Shown: piece by piece, positions 1 through 12,499 of the stretch
How the letters are laid out: each line of letters begins with the position of its first letter
Position numbering within the stretch: position 1 is the stretch's first letter
Origin: Silene conica
Lineage: Eukaryota > Streptophyta > Magnoliopsida > Caryophyllales > Caryophyllaceae
DNA: 64,000 nucleotides
NCBI GenBank assembly: GCA_029255685.2
Contig: CM055315.2
Location: 48,651,705-48,715,704 of the forward strand
Direction: 5' to 3'
The notes under the pieces: model-generated
Seen by the model: only the letters and a program-made list of their open reading frames with translations
Told to the model about the DNA's origin: nothing
Databases searched by the model: none
Made by a program: the position numbers and the translations under genes

Positions 1-2429
1 AGAGTTTGACATTACTGTCGTGTGACGGTGTGGTCAGTTGATCCCTTTAGGTCACACCTATAGGACAATCTCCTTAAATAATATATTGATCAATTGTATA
101 TGATACGAATTGATCGATCTTCTTAAAACCATATATCGAGAAATCAGTGGTTGAATCTTAAAGTACGATTTATATTTGAAATTGAAATGTGTCAATTGTC
201 AAATGTTAATCGATATTTTAGAAATATCGAAATTAGAATATGAATGTTTCATGTTTATAACAAACGTTGTAAATATATCGTATTGACGATTATTATGATA
301 ACCATATGTTGGGACGGTAATTATGAATTACTCGAATAATTTGTTAAATATGATTTAATTAATTTAGAAATATTATTTATGTTGGAAATTAAATTCCAAA
401 TTTTATACTCATGTCTAATATGAGTTTTATTTCTTTAAGTTTAGTCATAAAACTTAATAAGATCTTATGCATGCATGATGATATCATAAGATGAATGAAA
501 GTCCTTCCATTGGTTTTAGAAGGTTTATACTCAACTAATCACCTATTAATTTTTGTCTTCAAAACCGAAATACTCTTATAAGGATCTAACATAAAATCGA
601 CTCCAAAAGATTCGTATCAAGGACCCGATCTCAAACCAACACGATTTTTGTTACTAGAAAAATTGTATTAGTAAACAAGAAATAATAACAATGTTACTCT
701 TAATATTATTAATTTTAGAAATGAAACTCACTTAGAAAACTATTTTCTTGGCACCACAAGTATAAATGAAGTTGTAGTATGAATGTGTATTAACATTAAC
801 TAAAAACTAGTATTTGAGTGTGTAGTGTAGTGTAGTATATAAGGGACAATATGAGCTTGCTTGCTCTTCTCTTGGCCGGCCTACACAAGCCTTCGAAGGC
901 CAATGCATGCTTCTCTAGCTCTTACACAATAGCATGCAAGATGCCTTACAATATCCCTTTTGCATTCTACACTCAATCCCTTTACTTACATACACACACA
1001 ACATATACACATATATACTCCATTTACACGGTTCATGTGGGTCTTATTATAGACCCATTTTATCTTTGTCAATTGTGTTAATTTGTAACATGTCACACAT
1101 GTCTCATAACACATGACCCAATTTGTTAATTATGCAATTTTCACTCTTCAAAATTCATAATTCACAATTTTATAACATTTAAATAACCCTTCTGTAATTC
1201 GAAATTACTATCTTATAAAAATGTAATATCATAATTTTAATTACAATCTTTGTACTTTTATGATCAACCGCGTTCATTCTCAATTTAATTGTTTCCTGAA
1301 CGAATAAATAAAACCGTGTAATAAAACTATTTTATTACTTTGACCTTTATTATTATAATCCCATTATAATAATATTCGTCACGTAAAATCATTTCTAAAA
1401 TTTCCAGTTATTAATTAATTCGTATCCAATACGATATTAATTAATTTGTTCCATTGAGACGGAATTCCCTAAAGATATGACCTTAAGGGATCAACTGATC
1501 ACCACCATCATATGACGATAATGTCAAACTCTAGACAACCAATCATTATCGGTAAATGTTGATCAGTTGACTTTAAAAGAGTAACACTCCCAATTGTGTT
1601 TCATTCAAATGAGTTTTAATTATGTCAACACACTATTGTCGAGAACACTTCCTTCAACAATTTATGTGATAATTATACTTTAAATTAATATAATTAATTA
1701 TGTCACATAAGATGTTACATGTTATACAATTGTACAAATTACATTTGTAAAATGAAGGTCCATTTTACAAAGTGTTAGCCGTGTAAAATGCATTATAAGA
1801 CAATATTATGTGTGATATTTTATCTTATAATTATTGTTTACATTTTTATGATGTGACTTAACTTATGCATGTGAGTATGACAAAAGGGATTAAAACCCTT
1901 CCCCATATACTCTATATACACGGCACCCCAACCAATTCCCACTACATATATGAGATGCTCACAGCACTTATATTCTAACCTAAGGTTTATTTTTCTAGTG
2001 TAAGAATCATAAAGCCTTCATGCAAGTATTATTTCTAGTGTAAGAAATTATACACAAAATCCTCTTGAATATTATTTACATAATATTTTTAGTAGACTAA
2101 TAAAGAGATATTAGTTTACTATTTTAAGATAACCGATTCCGTCTCCTAGCTCGGGTTCGGTCATCGGTGTTTAAGGGTAGGTCTTGGTGCATCGTAAAGG
2201 AGGCAAGCTATTTTGGTTGCTCCGTGGAGGATCTTCTTAGCACTTATTTGTACCGTGTGTGAGAACCCTTTTCGTGTTATTTCCGCATTTATATTTTGCA
2301 TGCATAAGATCAATATAAATTAATATGAGTTAATTGAGTATGTTATTAGTAGGACTAATAAAGAGGTGAACTAGTATGACTAATTTTTTCCATCAATTGG
2401 TATATAATCTGAAATATGATTTCCCAACA
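1..2429 (+). mobile_element. Copia-type LTR, family A, interrupted by a solo LTR
   Basis: Bases 1-379 and 1665-2429 together match the LTR that starts at 34920; base 1 corresponds to about 35067, so roughly the first 150 bp lie outside the window. The LTR ends in ttcccaaca at 2429, the mirror of the tgttgggaa start seen at 34920. No primer-binding site follows, so this is a 3' LTR or a solo LTR rather than a 5' LTR. The DNA after 2429 is family-C LTR, so this element inserted into copy C1. The small ORFs at 851-1116 are chance ORFs on the wrong strand of the inserted solo LTR. Confidence 0.75.
380..1659 (-). mobile_element. Solo LTR of copia family B
   Basis: This 1280-bp block is the reverse complement of the 5' LTR at 54726-55999. 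On the - strand it begins tgttgaagg and ends ttccaaca, giving TG...CA termini. It is flanked by a 5-bp direct repeat, attta, at 375-379 and 1660-1664. There is no internal sequence, so it is a solo LTR, the usual product of recombination between two LTRs. It lies inside the family-A LTR and is therefore younger than it. Confidence 0.85.
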
Positions 2430-3119
2430 GATAGTCAGTATATCTCTTAACCACCTTACATAGTTTAGATATGATTCTCAAATCTGTATTTGAGTCTACC
2501 TAAACTACTGCCTAACAAATAACAAACTCAATCTCATGGCACTACCTACTACTGACCGAAATTCCCTCCATCTGGCCGAAATTCTATCTGTTTCGGGTTC
2601 CTAGTAACCAATTTTATTTATTGCATAAAGTTGGTTATTATCCTCTCTTGTGTGTAATGATTATTTTATAAATATCGTATATTTATAATTTAATAATTAA
2701 ATATAACTGATTATATTCAACTAAATCATTTAATCTTTATTAAATAATTTCATTAAACACTAATTAAATATATATTTAATTACGAATTAATATTTTAATT
2801 CGTTTTAGCTAATATTATTTAATCAGTATTATATAATTAATTATATCATCATTACTTTGACTAACCGTTTAGTCGTATAAGGTATCAATATGATTACATT
2901 TTATCTAATCATATCTCTCAGATTCCATCCTTTAGGTGTGACTCTTAGGGACCAGTTGATTACCGCCATCTGTATGACAATAACGTCAAACTTTCTAGCA
3001 AGCCAACCATTATTGATAAACGTGAATCAACTGGCTAAATACAAAGTATACCCTGTGTTCCTTTAATAGATTTATACGTGTTGTCGCACTAATTGTTGAG
3101 GACACTAGCTCCAACAATC
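2430..3119 (-). mobile_element. 3' LTR of copia C1, truncated
   Basis: Read on the - strand, the LTR starts tgttggagctagtgtcctc at 3119, directly after a purine-rich tract. It shares with the C2 LTRs the block around a 'tgacgttattgtcat' core and the 'ggtccctaagagtcacacct' stretch (near 2940-2990). It stops at 2430, where the family-A LTR is inserted; the remaining LTR end would lie left of the window. Confidence 0.75.
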
Positions 3120-3140
3120 TCCCACTTGTCCGTACAAGTG
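3120..3140 (-). other. Polypurine tract and adjacent hairpin of C1
   Basis: On the - strand a gtgggagat tract directly precedes the LTR start, the position of the plus-strand primer of reverse transcription. Just upstream, bases 3124-3139 form the inverted repeat acttgt/acaagt with a 4-base loop. The same stem occurs before the LTRs at 34920 and 53246. Confidence 0.6.
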
Positions 3141-3902
3141 TATGTGCGATAACCGATTCTCATATCCAATTAAATTTCTCCCACTCAATGTAAAACAATT
3201 TGCAAATCTGTATTCACAAAGGTCGTATTTTACTAGCGATCTGTATCAAGAGTGGTTTCCCCGACTAGAGAGTAACTCAACTGATAACAAATCATTATTC
3301 GACCTTGGCCAAGCATTTCAGTTACTACTCCTCAAGTGGCCCTGAGAAATATTAAAACCTGATAAGGGGTGGATATTTCCTTCAACTCGAATCTTGCAGA
3401 TGTAAGCACAGTATGAAATGACCCCAAAAAAATATGCTTAGCGCCAGTTACGGTCAGCTAGTGAGAAAGAAATCAAAGTCACCCAAAACTGCCCTTTATC
3501 TCAAGAAACAGGCGATAGTCAAAAGAATCGACTCAAGGAATACGATGGACGTCCTATCCACGACCCGACACCGAATGTTCAATAACATTTAGGACTCCAT
3601 TGCGTCGTGACGAAAATGTCCTACGAGTTATCGTTATAATCTCGTATTTGTGATCGATCAGTCAACGGCTTGACTTATGGTATATTGAACCCACCATCAA
3701 TCGACGTCACAAAATAATTGCCAGAGTTATCAGCTCGTGTAGGCGATTACGGACAAAAAACAAATATAATGTAATTCAGTTGACTTTGTGGTGTTCAATG
3801 TTGTCAGTACAATCCACATGAAAAACAATCTATAAAACAAAATCGCTGGTGTTATAATTAGTATATTAAATAGATACAATATCTAATTCACAAAAGTACT
3901 AA
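3141..3902 (-). other. 3' untranslated region of copia C1
   Basis: This stretch lies between the end of the RNase H coding sequence and the polypurine tract. It aligns by eye with the 3' region of C2 (52454-53245), for example in the segments around 3250 and 3340. Nothing here looks coding; the short + strand ORF at 3142-3345 is a by-product. Confidence 0.6.
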
Positions 3903-5124
3903 TACAACTCAGGAACACGTTCAATTCCCATTGAAATAACGTGCCCTTCATGTTTATCATGTCTTAATGGTTTAGTGAGAGGATCTGCGATGTTGTCATC
4001 TGTCGCAATCTTGTCTATCATTATCTCCTTTTACACAGTAGTAGAATCTGCAATAACACTCTGCTTGGAGCTTTTCAACTAACAACAGCGCCATTAAGAG
4101 TAAAAACGAATCCAGACTGAGATTTCGAGTCATCGCGATCCGTTTGGAAGCTAGCATCTGCGTTACCGTTTGCGCAAAGCTCAGTGCCTCCACCATAAGT
4201 CAATACCCAATGTTTAGTCCTTTGTAGGCACTTAAGAATGTTTTTAACAGCCATCCGGTGTGGTTCACCTGGATTGCCTTGGTATCGACTCGTCATACTC
4301 AAAGCATATGCCACGTCTGGACATGTGCATATCATGTCATACATGATTGATCCTATATCTAACGCATAAGGAATGCCACTCATGCGCTCGACGTCTTCCG
4401 GTGTCTTAGGTGCCTGAATTTTACTCAAATGCACCCCCGAGATCATCGGAAGTAACCTCTTTTTGGAGTTGGTCATGCTGAATCTGTCAAGAATCTTATC
4501 TATATAAGACTCCTGACTCAGTGACAACATCGGTCGTGATCTATCTCTATAGATACGGATCCCCAATATACATTGTGCCTCACCCAGATCTTTCATCTGG
4601 AAATGGTTCTTTAACCATACTTTAACCGAAGATAAGAGAGGGATGTCATTTCCGATCAAGAGTATGTCGTCGACATACAACACCAGAAAGACGATCTTTC
4701 TCCCACTCGATTTGATATATAAGCATGGTTCTTCGACCGATCGAATAAAACCATTCTTTTTTATCACTTGGTCGAAACGATGATTCCAACTCTTAGACGC
4801 TTGCTTAAGTCCATAAATGGAACGCTTAAGCTTGCACAATTTCTTAGAATCTTTAGGATCAGTGAAACCTTCTGGTTGTACCATGTACAAGTCCTCCTCC
4901 AAATAACCGTTTAAGAAGGCGATTTTCATATCCATTTGCCATATTTCATAGTCATGAAATGCAGAAATCGCTAAGATAATCCAAATGGAACGCAGCATGA
5001 CTATGAGTGCAAAAATCTAATCATAGTGCAACCCTTGCACTTGATTGAAACATTTTGCCACTAGTCGTGCCTTGTAGGTGTCTGGTTGTCTCTCGATGGA
5101 ACACTTTATCTTATAAAGCCATTT
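3903..5124 (-). pseudogene. Copia C1 reverse transcriptase-RNase H, broken
   Basis: The RT and RNase H part of a copia polyprotein, which copies the element RNA into DNA. The open stretch 4998-4075 contains [15 protein letters not shown], the YGLKQAS block, the catalytic box [14 protein letters not shown] and the start of RNase H (NADASFQTDRDDSKSQSG). Upstream, 5124-4999 reads on in the same frame (KWLYKIK...) but meets a TAG stop near 5018. After 4075 RNase H is damaged: a deletion or shift removes the middle, and only the last about 40 codons (IATDDNIADPLTKPL, ending at the stop near 3903) are recognisable. This copy cannot make an active enzyme. Its counterpart in C2 is at 51060-52453. Confidence 0.85.
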
Positions 5125-6657
5125 TCACTGAAGAGGCCGTACCTTATCAGGCAAATCAACCAACTCCCATAAGTCTTTCTCATACATAGAGTCCATTTTG
5201 GATTGCATGGCATTAAGCCATAGGTTTGAGTCAGAACAAGTAATGGCACCTTTATAGGTCACGGGTTCGTTACTCTCTAAGAGAAAAACGTCAACTTCGT
5301 CAAGTTCCTCGATCATACCGATGTATCTATCTGGAGGAATGAAGTGTCTACCCGACCTTCTGGGTTCCTCAGGAATACAGACTGCAATAGAAGATGAAGG
5401 AACAGTTTTCTCCATTGGTTGCTCAGTAGTTGGTTCTTGAACTTCCGACAGATCGAAGGTTCTATTACTTGTCTTATTCTCGAGGAATTCTTTCTCTAAG
5501 AATTTCGCACTAGCCGCAACAAAAACGCGGTGTTCGGTAGGCGAATAGAAGTAATGACCAAACATTCCTTTTGGATAACCAATAAAGTATGTCTTGACCG
5601 ATCGCGGGCTGAGCTTATCCTCGTGTCTCCACTTGACATAAGCCTCGCAGCCCCAAACCCGAATAAAGGACAAATTAGGGACCGTTCCCTTCCGTATCTC
5701 ATATGGAGTCGTGTTAACAGCTTTAGACGGACTTCGGTTAAGTATAAGAGCAGCTGACAATAGAGCAAAGCCCCATAATGAATCCGGCACAACTGTGTGA
5801 CTCATCATGGATCAAACCATGTCTAATAGTGTTCGATTTCTCCATTCGGACACACCATTTAACTGTGGTGTTCCAGGTGGAGTTAACTGTAGTAGTATAC
5901 CATAGTCATTAAGGTGTTGATCAAACTCATTCGAAAGATACTCACCACCAGGATCTGATCGTAGTGCTTTAATCTTTCTATCCAGTTGGTTTTCAACCTT
6001 CGCCTGGAATTCCTTGAACTTGTCAAAGGATTCACTTTTATGCTTCATTAAGTAGACATATCCGTATCTACTTAAATCGTACGTGAAAGTGATGAAACAT
6101 CTACAACCGTCTCTCGCGGTGATTGACATTGGTCCACATACATCTGTATGTACGAGGCCTAATAGGTCAGCAGCGCGCATTCCAACACCTTTGAAGGAAA
6201 TACGAGTCATTTTGCCTGTGAGACATGATTCACATATGTCAAACGATTCATAATCAAATGGAGATATAGCGCCATTCTGTATTAGTTGCTTTACACGTTT
6301 CTCATTTATGTGTCCCCTACGACAGTGCCATAGATATGCTTGATCTTTGTCACCAACCTTTAATTTCTTATTATTCATGTGTAATATTTCAGTCGATTGA
6401 TCTAACACATATATACCATTCATGGAAACTGCTTTACCATATACCATTCCATTTAAAGAGAAAATACAGCTATTATCCTTTATTAAGAAGGCAAATCCGT
6501 CTTTATCGAGTACGGAAACTGAAATAATGTTCTTAGATAAACTGGGTACATAATAACAGTTATACAGATATAACTCGAATCCGCTCGGTAGCTGGATCAC
6601 ATATGTTCCCATGGATGAAGCAGCAACTTTTGCTCCATTCCCGACTCGCAGGTCCAC
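5125..6657 (-). pseudogene. Copia C1 GAG-pre-integrase and integrase, broken
   Basis: This piece reads in one frame with an internal TGA stop at 5814-5812, where the family has Arg (C2 reads LLDMVRS). Seen in order: the pre-integrase segment, the zinc-binding H-H-C-C motif (WHCRRGHINEKRV ... CESCLTGK), the catalytic core with HTDVCGP and the second Asp in ALRSDPGGEY, and a Glu in GVSEWRNRT. The C-terminal part holds GYPKGMFGHYFYSPTEHRVF. Arg to Pro in the RSDxGGEY box and Gly to Trp after the Glu, relative to C2, are further decay. A TGA at 5127-5125 closes the open stretch. Confidence 0.85.
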
Positions 6658-6686
6658 ATCACCCTTTGTGAGAGGTGTGATGTTTT

Positions 6687-7582
6687 TTAGGCCCGCAAAT
6701 GATTACACAGATGAGAACCACAACCAGTATCAAGTACCCAAGTTCCGAAACTTGCATGGTTAATCTCAATCATATGAATATAAGCTGACATACCAACAGG
6801 AGCAACGCGGCCTGCTTTTATGTCCTTACGGTACACTGGACAGTTCCGCCTCCAATGCTCAGTCTTGTGGCAATGGTGGCACTCAATGTTACCGTCTTTG
6901 CTCGTTGTCTTGCCTTGTGAGCTACTTGTCTCACTAGGCCCACTCTTAAATCCGACCCTTTTGAATTTAGGAGGCTTACCTACTGTTAGCTCTGCTTGAG
7001 CTTTTCCCTTACCCTTTCCCTTGTTAGCAATCATGAGAACATCTTGCTTCATGCTGCCATTCAATTTAAGATCCTTCTCGGTCTGTACGAGAAGGGAGTG
7101 TCGCTCATGAGGACTTTTCTTCATGTCATTCATGTAATAGTTTGCCCTAAATAAGGAAAAACCATCATGAAGTGAATGAAGCATTCGATCAATGATCACG
7201 TTCTCACTGATCTTGCAGTTCAGGGACTCCAATTTCTCGACATTCTCAATCATATTGAGAGTGTGTGGGCTAACTACTTGGCCCTTTTGGAGTTTCGCAT
7301 CGAAGAAGCGACATGTGTGCTCGTCTTACGATTCTCGGTGCTTTTGAGAACTCGTTCGTGAGTGTGGTGAAAATCTTAATTGCACCATGGGAAATGACGT
7401 GTCTTTGCAAATTGGATTCCATTGCAAAGATAAGTACGTTCTTTATCGCACCCGCTTCCATAACGAAATCACTATAAGCTTGTGACACGTTAGCTCTAGC
7501 AGTGGGGCCTGGATTAGGTGGTAACGGCTCAGTCAAATAGTTGAGCTTACCATCAGCGATGGCTGCATTCCGTAATGCAGCC
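6687..7582 (-). pseudogene. Copia C1 gag and protease start, interrupted
   Basis: Codes for the C-terminal two thirds of a UBN2-like copia Gag. The 7582-7270 part starts AALRNAAIADGKLNYLTE, which continues the DWEA sequence of the intact C2 gag, so the N terminus was cut off by insertion of G2 at 7583. A frameshift lies near 7320-7255; then 7253-6687 gives the rest of Gag, a CCHC-type knuckle (CHHCHKTEHWRRNC, with Glu in place of Gly) and the protease motif LDTGCGSHLC. The - strand ORF beginning at 7734 combines gypsy LTR sequence with this gag and is not a real start. Confidence 0.8.
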
Positions 7583-8499
7583 TGTAACACCCCCATTAAT
7601 TTAGGGGCCTGGACTAGGTTTCCCCAAATAACCAAGGGTGTTACCATCTCGGATAACCGAAGTAGTAGATAACAAATCGAAGAAACACAGTACTTTATTG
7701 AGTAACTTAAATATCCAAAACAAGTAGTCTCCAAAGCTATTACAACTGTCTCATAAATAAAACAAAAGTCTAGACAAGTGAAAGACTAAGTAACGTGAGC
7801 TAGTAATAAACAGGTCGGGTTCATAGCCTCTCCTCCCTTCCAACTTCCACGAGTCTAGGACCTGTTATTCTGCTCCCCAATAAATTGGATCAACACAGAC
7901 ACATACAAACACACATGGTCAACACGAGGTTGAGTAGGCAATATAATAAAGACATGAAATAACATCATACGAATTTCCTCCACCTTCTCAACAATCACTT
8001 CTCCACTTCACCTCCAACACACCACACCTCCCATGGCCATATCACAAGTCCCTTATCACAAGACCCTTAATACAAGACCCAATTCACAAGCCCCGTTCTC
8101 CACAATAATCAATAATAATCAATCAATCACAATGGATCCATAATCAAATACATCAATCATAAAATGTATAACCTCATGTCATAACACAACCACAGACATA
8201 AATATCCCCTACCTTGAAACTGCGGAAAGATATCGGCAAGTGAACAACAACTACTAGAAGTGTTCCACGCGGAAACTGCCACCTAAACATATATTGTATA
8301 ATTATTAAAACTCCCTAGATCTCGTAACATAAGTACATATTCTATTTATAAAAACTTCCTAAAAAGGAAAGTTTCCTACAAACGACATTACCCAAAATAG
8401 TAACCTTCTAAAAATGGTAACTTTCCAAAACAAGTAACTTTTAAAAAAGGTTCAAAATATCTTTTTAATAAACACATTGATTACTAACCCAAAATAAAC

Positions 8500-8551
<52 letters not shown>

Positions 8552-8576
8552 TTAATTAATAACAATAATAATAATG

Positions 8577-8625
<49 letters not shown>

Positions 8626-8778
8626 TCTAACGAAAACAGTCCTCCTTCAACACGCCTCAACCCGCGACACAAAACACTCCCTTACAACCGCACGACCACC
8701 CCGCACCCTGCCGACAACCACCACATGCAACCCCCACACCACACACTCCACCACCGACACCTACCACCCCGCGCCCTG
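7583..8778 (-). mobile_element. Gypsy-type LTR fragment G2
   Basis: The block starts tgtaacaccccc at 7583, the form seen as the reverse complement of the G4 LTR end (ggggtgttaca at 63862). It also shares 'gatggtaac' near 7650 and a segment around 7860-7950 that matches 60717-60790 and 63513-63580 in reverse. Its other end is not visible: around 8778 the sequence changes to a family-A copia interior, probably a deletion junction (exact to about 10 bp). The duplication expected from the C1 side (cagcc) is seen only on the left. Confidence 0.65.
8500..8622. repeat. (AAT)n microsatellite
   Basis: A nearly uninterrupted run of aat/taa triplets inside the G2 LTR, with a few aac and att variants. 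The related G4 LTR has a (tta)n tract at the matching place (62520-62757), so the tract is a feature of this LTR family. Confidence 0.9.
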
Positions 8779-9641
8779 ATGATTTTCAAAGGAAACAAGG
8801 ACGATAAATGAAATGTTCATAATGAGTTAAAAGATGTTTATTGAGTAATTACTTAAACACTATGAAGATAGTGAGAGTTATTTAACTATAAAGATAGTGA
8901 TACGAAATTCAGTGGGAGAAAAGTCATTAAGAAAATTGAACCTACCATTTAGAGAGAATGGTGATTCTTTAAATGTAAAGAATAAGAGGCTTTCAATTCT
9001 CGATGAATAAATATGTTAAAAACATCATAGGATGATGACCAATCATTGGTGATTTTATTATATGATAACTATTGATTTACAAGGTTATATAAGTTGTTCA
9101 TATCGATGAATATAGGATCTCTTAGATATGAAAATGTTGATTCGGATGACCTTGATTAACATACCAAAAGTTGAATCAAAACCTTATTTCGATATAAGTT
9201 CTCGAGGAGAATTAGTGGTTCGGATCTAGGTGAACTACAGTATGAATTCTAGTATAACGTGACTATGTTTGTAAGAACAACATGTCACAAGTTATAAGAT
9301 AACAGTGGGAGCATCCTTCAAGTAAGGGGATTCGATTCTAGTATGAGGACTAGAAATGTACTTGAATAAGATCATATTATTCGAGATAATATGAATCAGA
9401 AGGAAACCTATATTTGTAGGTTTAAAATATGTTAATAAATGGTGTATTCACATTGCAAACCATTAATACAAATTGATGTATGAGCATCAAAGATTGTTTA
9501 TGTGGAGCAGCAATATCGTATTGACTGTTCAGACATAACAATCACTCTTATCATTTGAGTTATTATTAATCACTATTTATATACTTTGTCAAATCCAAAA
9601 TGGGTTGTAAGAGACAATTTTTGAACCCCATATGTGAACTG
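8779..9641 (+). mobile_element. Family-A copia interior, part 1, noncoding
   Basis: About 860 bp between the G2 fragment and G1. It has stops in all frames and no protein motif I recognise. It joins 34276-34919 if G1 and one copy of its aactg duplication are removed, so it belongs to the element whose 3' LTR starts at 34920. Its left end is a deletion junction with G2. It may be a heavily decayed end of pol or a long 3' untranslated region. Confidence 0.45.
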
Positions 9642-10390
9642 TGTAAAACCCCTCGCGAAAGCGGAAATATAAATATACAAAAGTACTAAAAATGCAGCGG
9701 AATTAAAACTTTTAAAGTAAACGACATGCGAGAAGTCTTAAACTGAAACGGAAACTGAAACTGAAATAAAAACAAAAATAGATAAGTAAAAGTTCTAAGT
9801 ATCAAAACAAATATGTACATCAGCCTGGGATGGGACATCCCTACAGGCACCAAAACAACTGTATCAAAAGTCTAAGAGTCTAGCTAGGCGATATAAAGGT
9901 AAGTCATATGATGACAACAGGATCATCACTCGCTAGCCCTCTCGTAACCCTGCTCCAACCTGCATGTACCTACATACATGAAAACATGTACGCCACAATC
10001 AGTGGGGAGTGACTAGAGTTCTCCTAGCCACCTTTTGTGACAACACGTAACACATTAAACAATACAGAATACTCCAACACATATCAACATGTGAAGCATA
10101 AACATCTCATCAACCGATCTCATATCATCATGCGAACTCTAGTGCACGGCTCTCAACCAACTTCATAAACCGTTAGGAAGGAGAGCCGGTTTCCCTACTG
10201 GTTACCCAGTCGGGGGGTCTTTCAATCCAACTATCTATGAAACCGAACTAAGAGTCATCCAATGCCTTGGATGAACAATACTAAAGTCAAACATAAGACT
10301 CAACAACTATAACATCTTAACATCCATAAACACATCTGTCTCTGATACGATACCATCACTAGGCAAGCAGATAAATTCAGCAAGTATAAG

Positions 10391-10872
10391 GTTCAGCGGT
10401 CAACTTAAGACATAACCTACATACCAAAACATTCAGCAAGTAAGAAGGTTCAGCGGTCAACTTAAGACATAACCTAATTACCAAAACATTCAGCAAGCTA
10501 GGACTCAGAGGCCAGCTTAAGGCATGGACCTGCCATTCAGCAAGACACTAGACTCAGCGGCCAACTTAAGGCATAGACTAGCATCCAAAAGTAAAGGACT
10601 CAGAGGCCAGCTTAAGGCATGTCCCTTCACTACATCACAAGATACTAAACTCAGAGGCCAGCTTAAGGCATGTTCTAGCAACTCCGGGTGAGGTGTTACG
10701 ACCTAAATGCCCCGTTGTGCAGCTGCTCTACTCGTCAGACTCAGAGGCCAACTTAAGGCATGTTCCAACGCGATCACAATCATACATGTCTGGGCTCAGA
10801 GGCCAGCTTAAGGCATATCCCCATATATGGCAAACCACCCACGTATTAGGCTCAGAGGCCAGCTTAAGGCAT
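10391..10872 (+). repeat. Tandem-like repeats with core GGCCAGCTTAAGGCAT
   Basis: About nine copies of a 22-bp unit of the form ctcagaggccagcttaaggc, spaced roughly 35-90 bp apart. The first two copies are a variant with ttcagcggtcaacttaagac. Each core is centred on the palindrome cttaag. Confidence 0.85.
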
Positions 10873-11180
10873 ACCTTAATACGCATCAATACAATTTCAT
10901 CCAAGTCTATGAACTAATCTATAGTTCTATTTTCTTAACCTCTAATCAACACTTAATTGATCCCGAGAACTAAGTTGAGGGAGAGCCGGTTTCCCTTTCG
11001 GTTACCCGACCGGGGGGTCTCTATCCTCACTCCATTCCCGAACCCAATATAGTGTCGCCCATCCTCCGGGGACCTCAAACATACATCAAAGGTACTAGGA
11101 ACGAATTTCAATCAAAACCGATCAACCGTTTAAAAGTTATAAACAAATTACGATTTTCAAATTATAACTCACAGGGGCCC

Positions 11181-11545
11181 CCAGCCGGTCGGCAGGCAGC
11201 CAGACGGCCGGCTGGTGGTCCTCTTAGCCTACACTCTTCTTTTAAAATAACACAACTTAAGGACTCCCAGCCGGTCGGCAGGCAGCCGGTCAGCCGGCTG
11301 GGAACCCCTTCCTAGCCTTCGCAAATTTCGTAACCCAATCCCAAATGCACTCCCAGCCGGCCGGTCTACCGGCTGGGATCCCTTTCTACCTAAGTTTTTC
11401 GCAAAAACAACACATGAAGAGACTACCAGCCTGTCGGCAGGCAGCCGGTCGGTCGGCTGGCAGTCCTAAGGCCAAAAACTCAAAATCGCAAAAACACACA
11501 AACGCACTCCCAGCCGGTCGACCGGCGGCCGGTCGGTCGACCGGC
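11181..11545. repeat. GC-rich palindrome modules in the G1 3' LTR
   Basis: Five modules, each framed by ccagccgg and ccggctgg or close variants, separated by 40-60 bp of AT-rich sequence. The first, at 11181-11215, has an 8-bp perfect inverted repeat around a loop built from cggcaggcagcc-type sequence. The same series is present at 32942-33318 in the 5' LTR. Confidence 0.85.
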
Positions 11546-12499
11546 TTAGAGAGCCTGTAACGAAATTTCGGGTTTTCCAACCCCTTCAAAACTTCACAAA
11601 TCGACACATAAACTTCAATAATCACTACAAGTATGATTTGCCCAACATTATAAACATCAAATACTACTATCCTAATAGCATACAAATCCCATAACAATCC
11701 TGAAATGAATATATCAAGTATCCGTCGCAAAATGTGTAAATTTCAGAAAAACAACATGTGATCTTAAGAACATCAACAAGCATAAATTCATCACAAATAA
11801 ACATTCCTAATCATGTTACTAAGTCCTTTAAACATTATACTTCAACAAAATCAGAAACTAAACACAAGAACACAACAAACTTGCTAATATACACATAAAG
11901 GCCGAGTTATCTCATTATCGTCACCTCTCAAGCGATTCCGGCTAAAGATCCTCTTCTACCAAGTTGCTAACACCCTCTGGATCGTCTAAGCCCTCACTTA
12001 CAAACATAAAAACCGAGTTTTAGGACAGAAAACCGATTCTCACAAAATGGACAGATTTTTCGGAGTGGAGGAAATGTAAAACTAAAGTGATAGATGGCTT
12101 GGAAATTTGATGAGGATTCCGAAAATGTTATTGTTACCTTGATTCGGTCGACGGATGATAAAGAAAGGATCGAAAAGGAGATGAATAAAATGGAGGTTCG
12201 AGGAAGATGAAGTTACTATGAAATGAATTCTTGGGCAAAAAGAAATGTCGACCAAGGTCTTTAAAAAGTGTACAAGAGTTGTCCTTTCCGTCACATTTAA
12301 AACGGGTTCGGATATTAGAACGGGTTTAAGTTGTGAAATAGTTTACCAAGTTTGTATTCGTCTTAAGGACTTAAGGTTCTTAAGACGGATCTTACTAATT
12401 AAATTAAAACCTTTCACAATAACTTATTAAAATATTATTTTATTACTTAAAATAATTTAAAACACTTAAATAGATTTTACGAAAATACGGGATGTTACA

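Larger units (their letters stand above)
9642..12499 (-). repeat. 3' LTR of gypsy G1
   Basis: 2858 bp, collinear with the 5' LTR at 31348-34270 with many small differences. It contains the internal repeat array at 10391-10872 and the GC-rich palindrome modules at 11181-11545. It ends on the + strand in gggatgttaca at 12499, where the G1 interior begins. ORFs inside it (10693-10917, 11052-11560, 11386-11730) come from these repeats and are not genes. Confidence 0.9.

Noticed and set aside
10391..10872. Repeat array resembling a CRISPR array
   Set aside because: Units are imperfect, spacing is uneven, it lies in a plant LTR, and there are no cas genes.
11052..11730. Pro/Ala/Gly-rich ORFs on both strands
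   Set aside because: Translations of the GC-rich palindrome modules in the G1 LTR; the same spurious ORFs appear in the other LTR.
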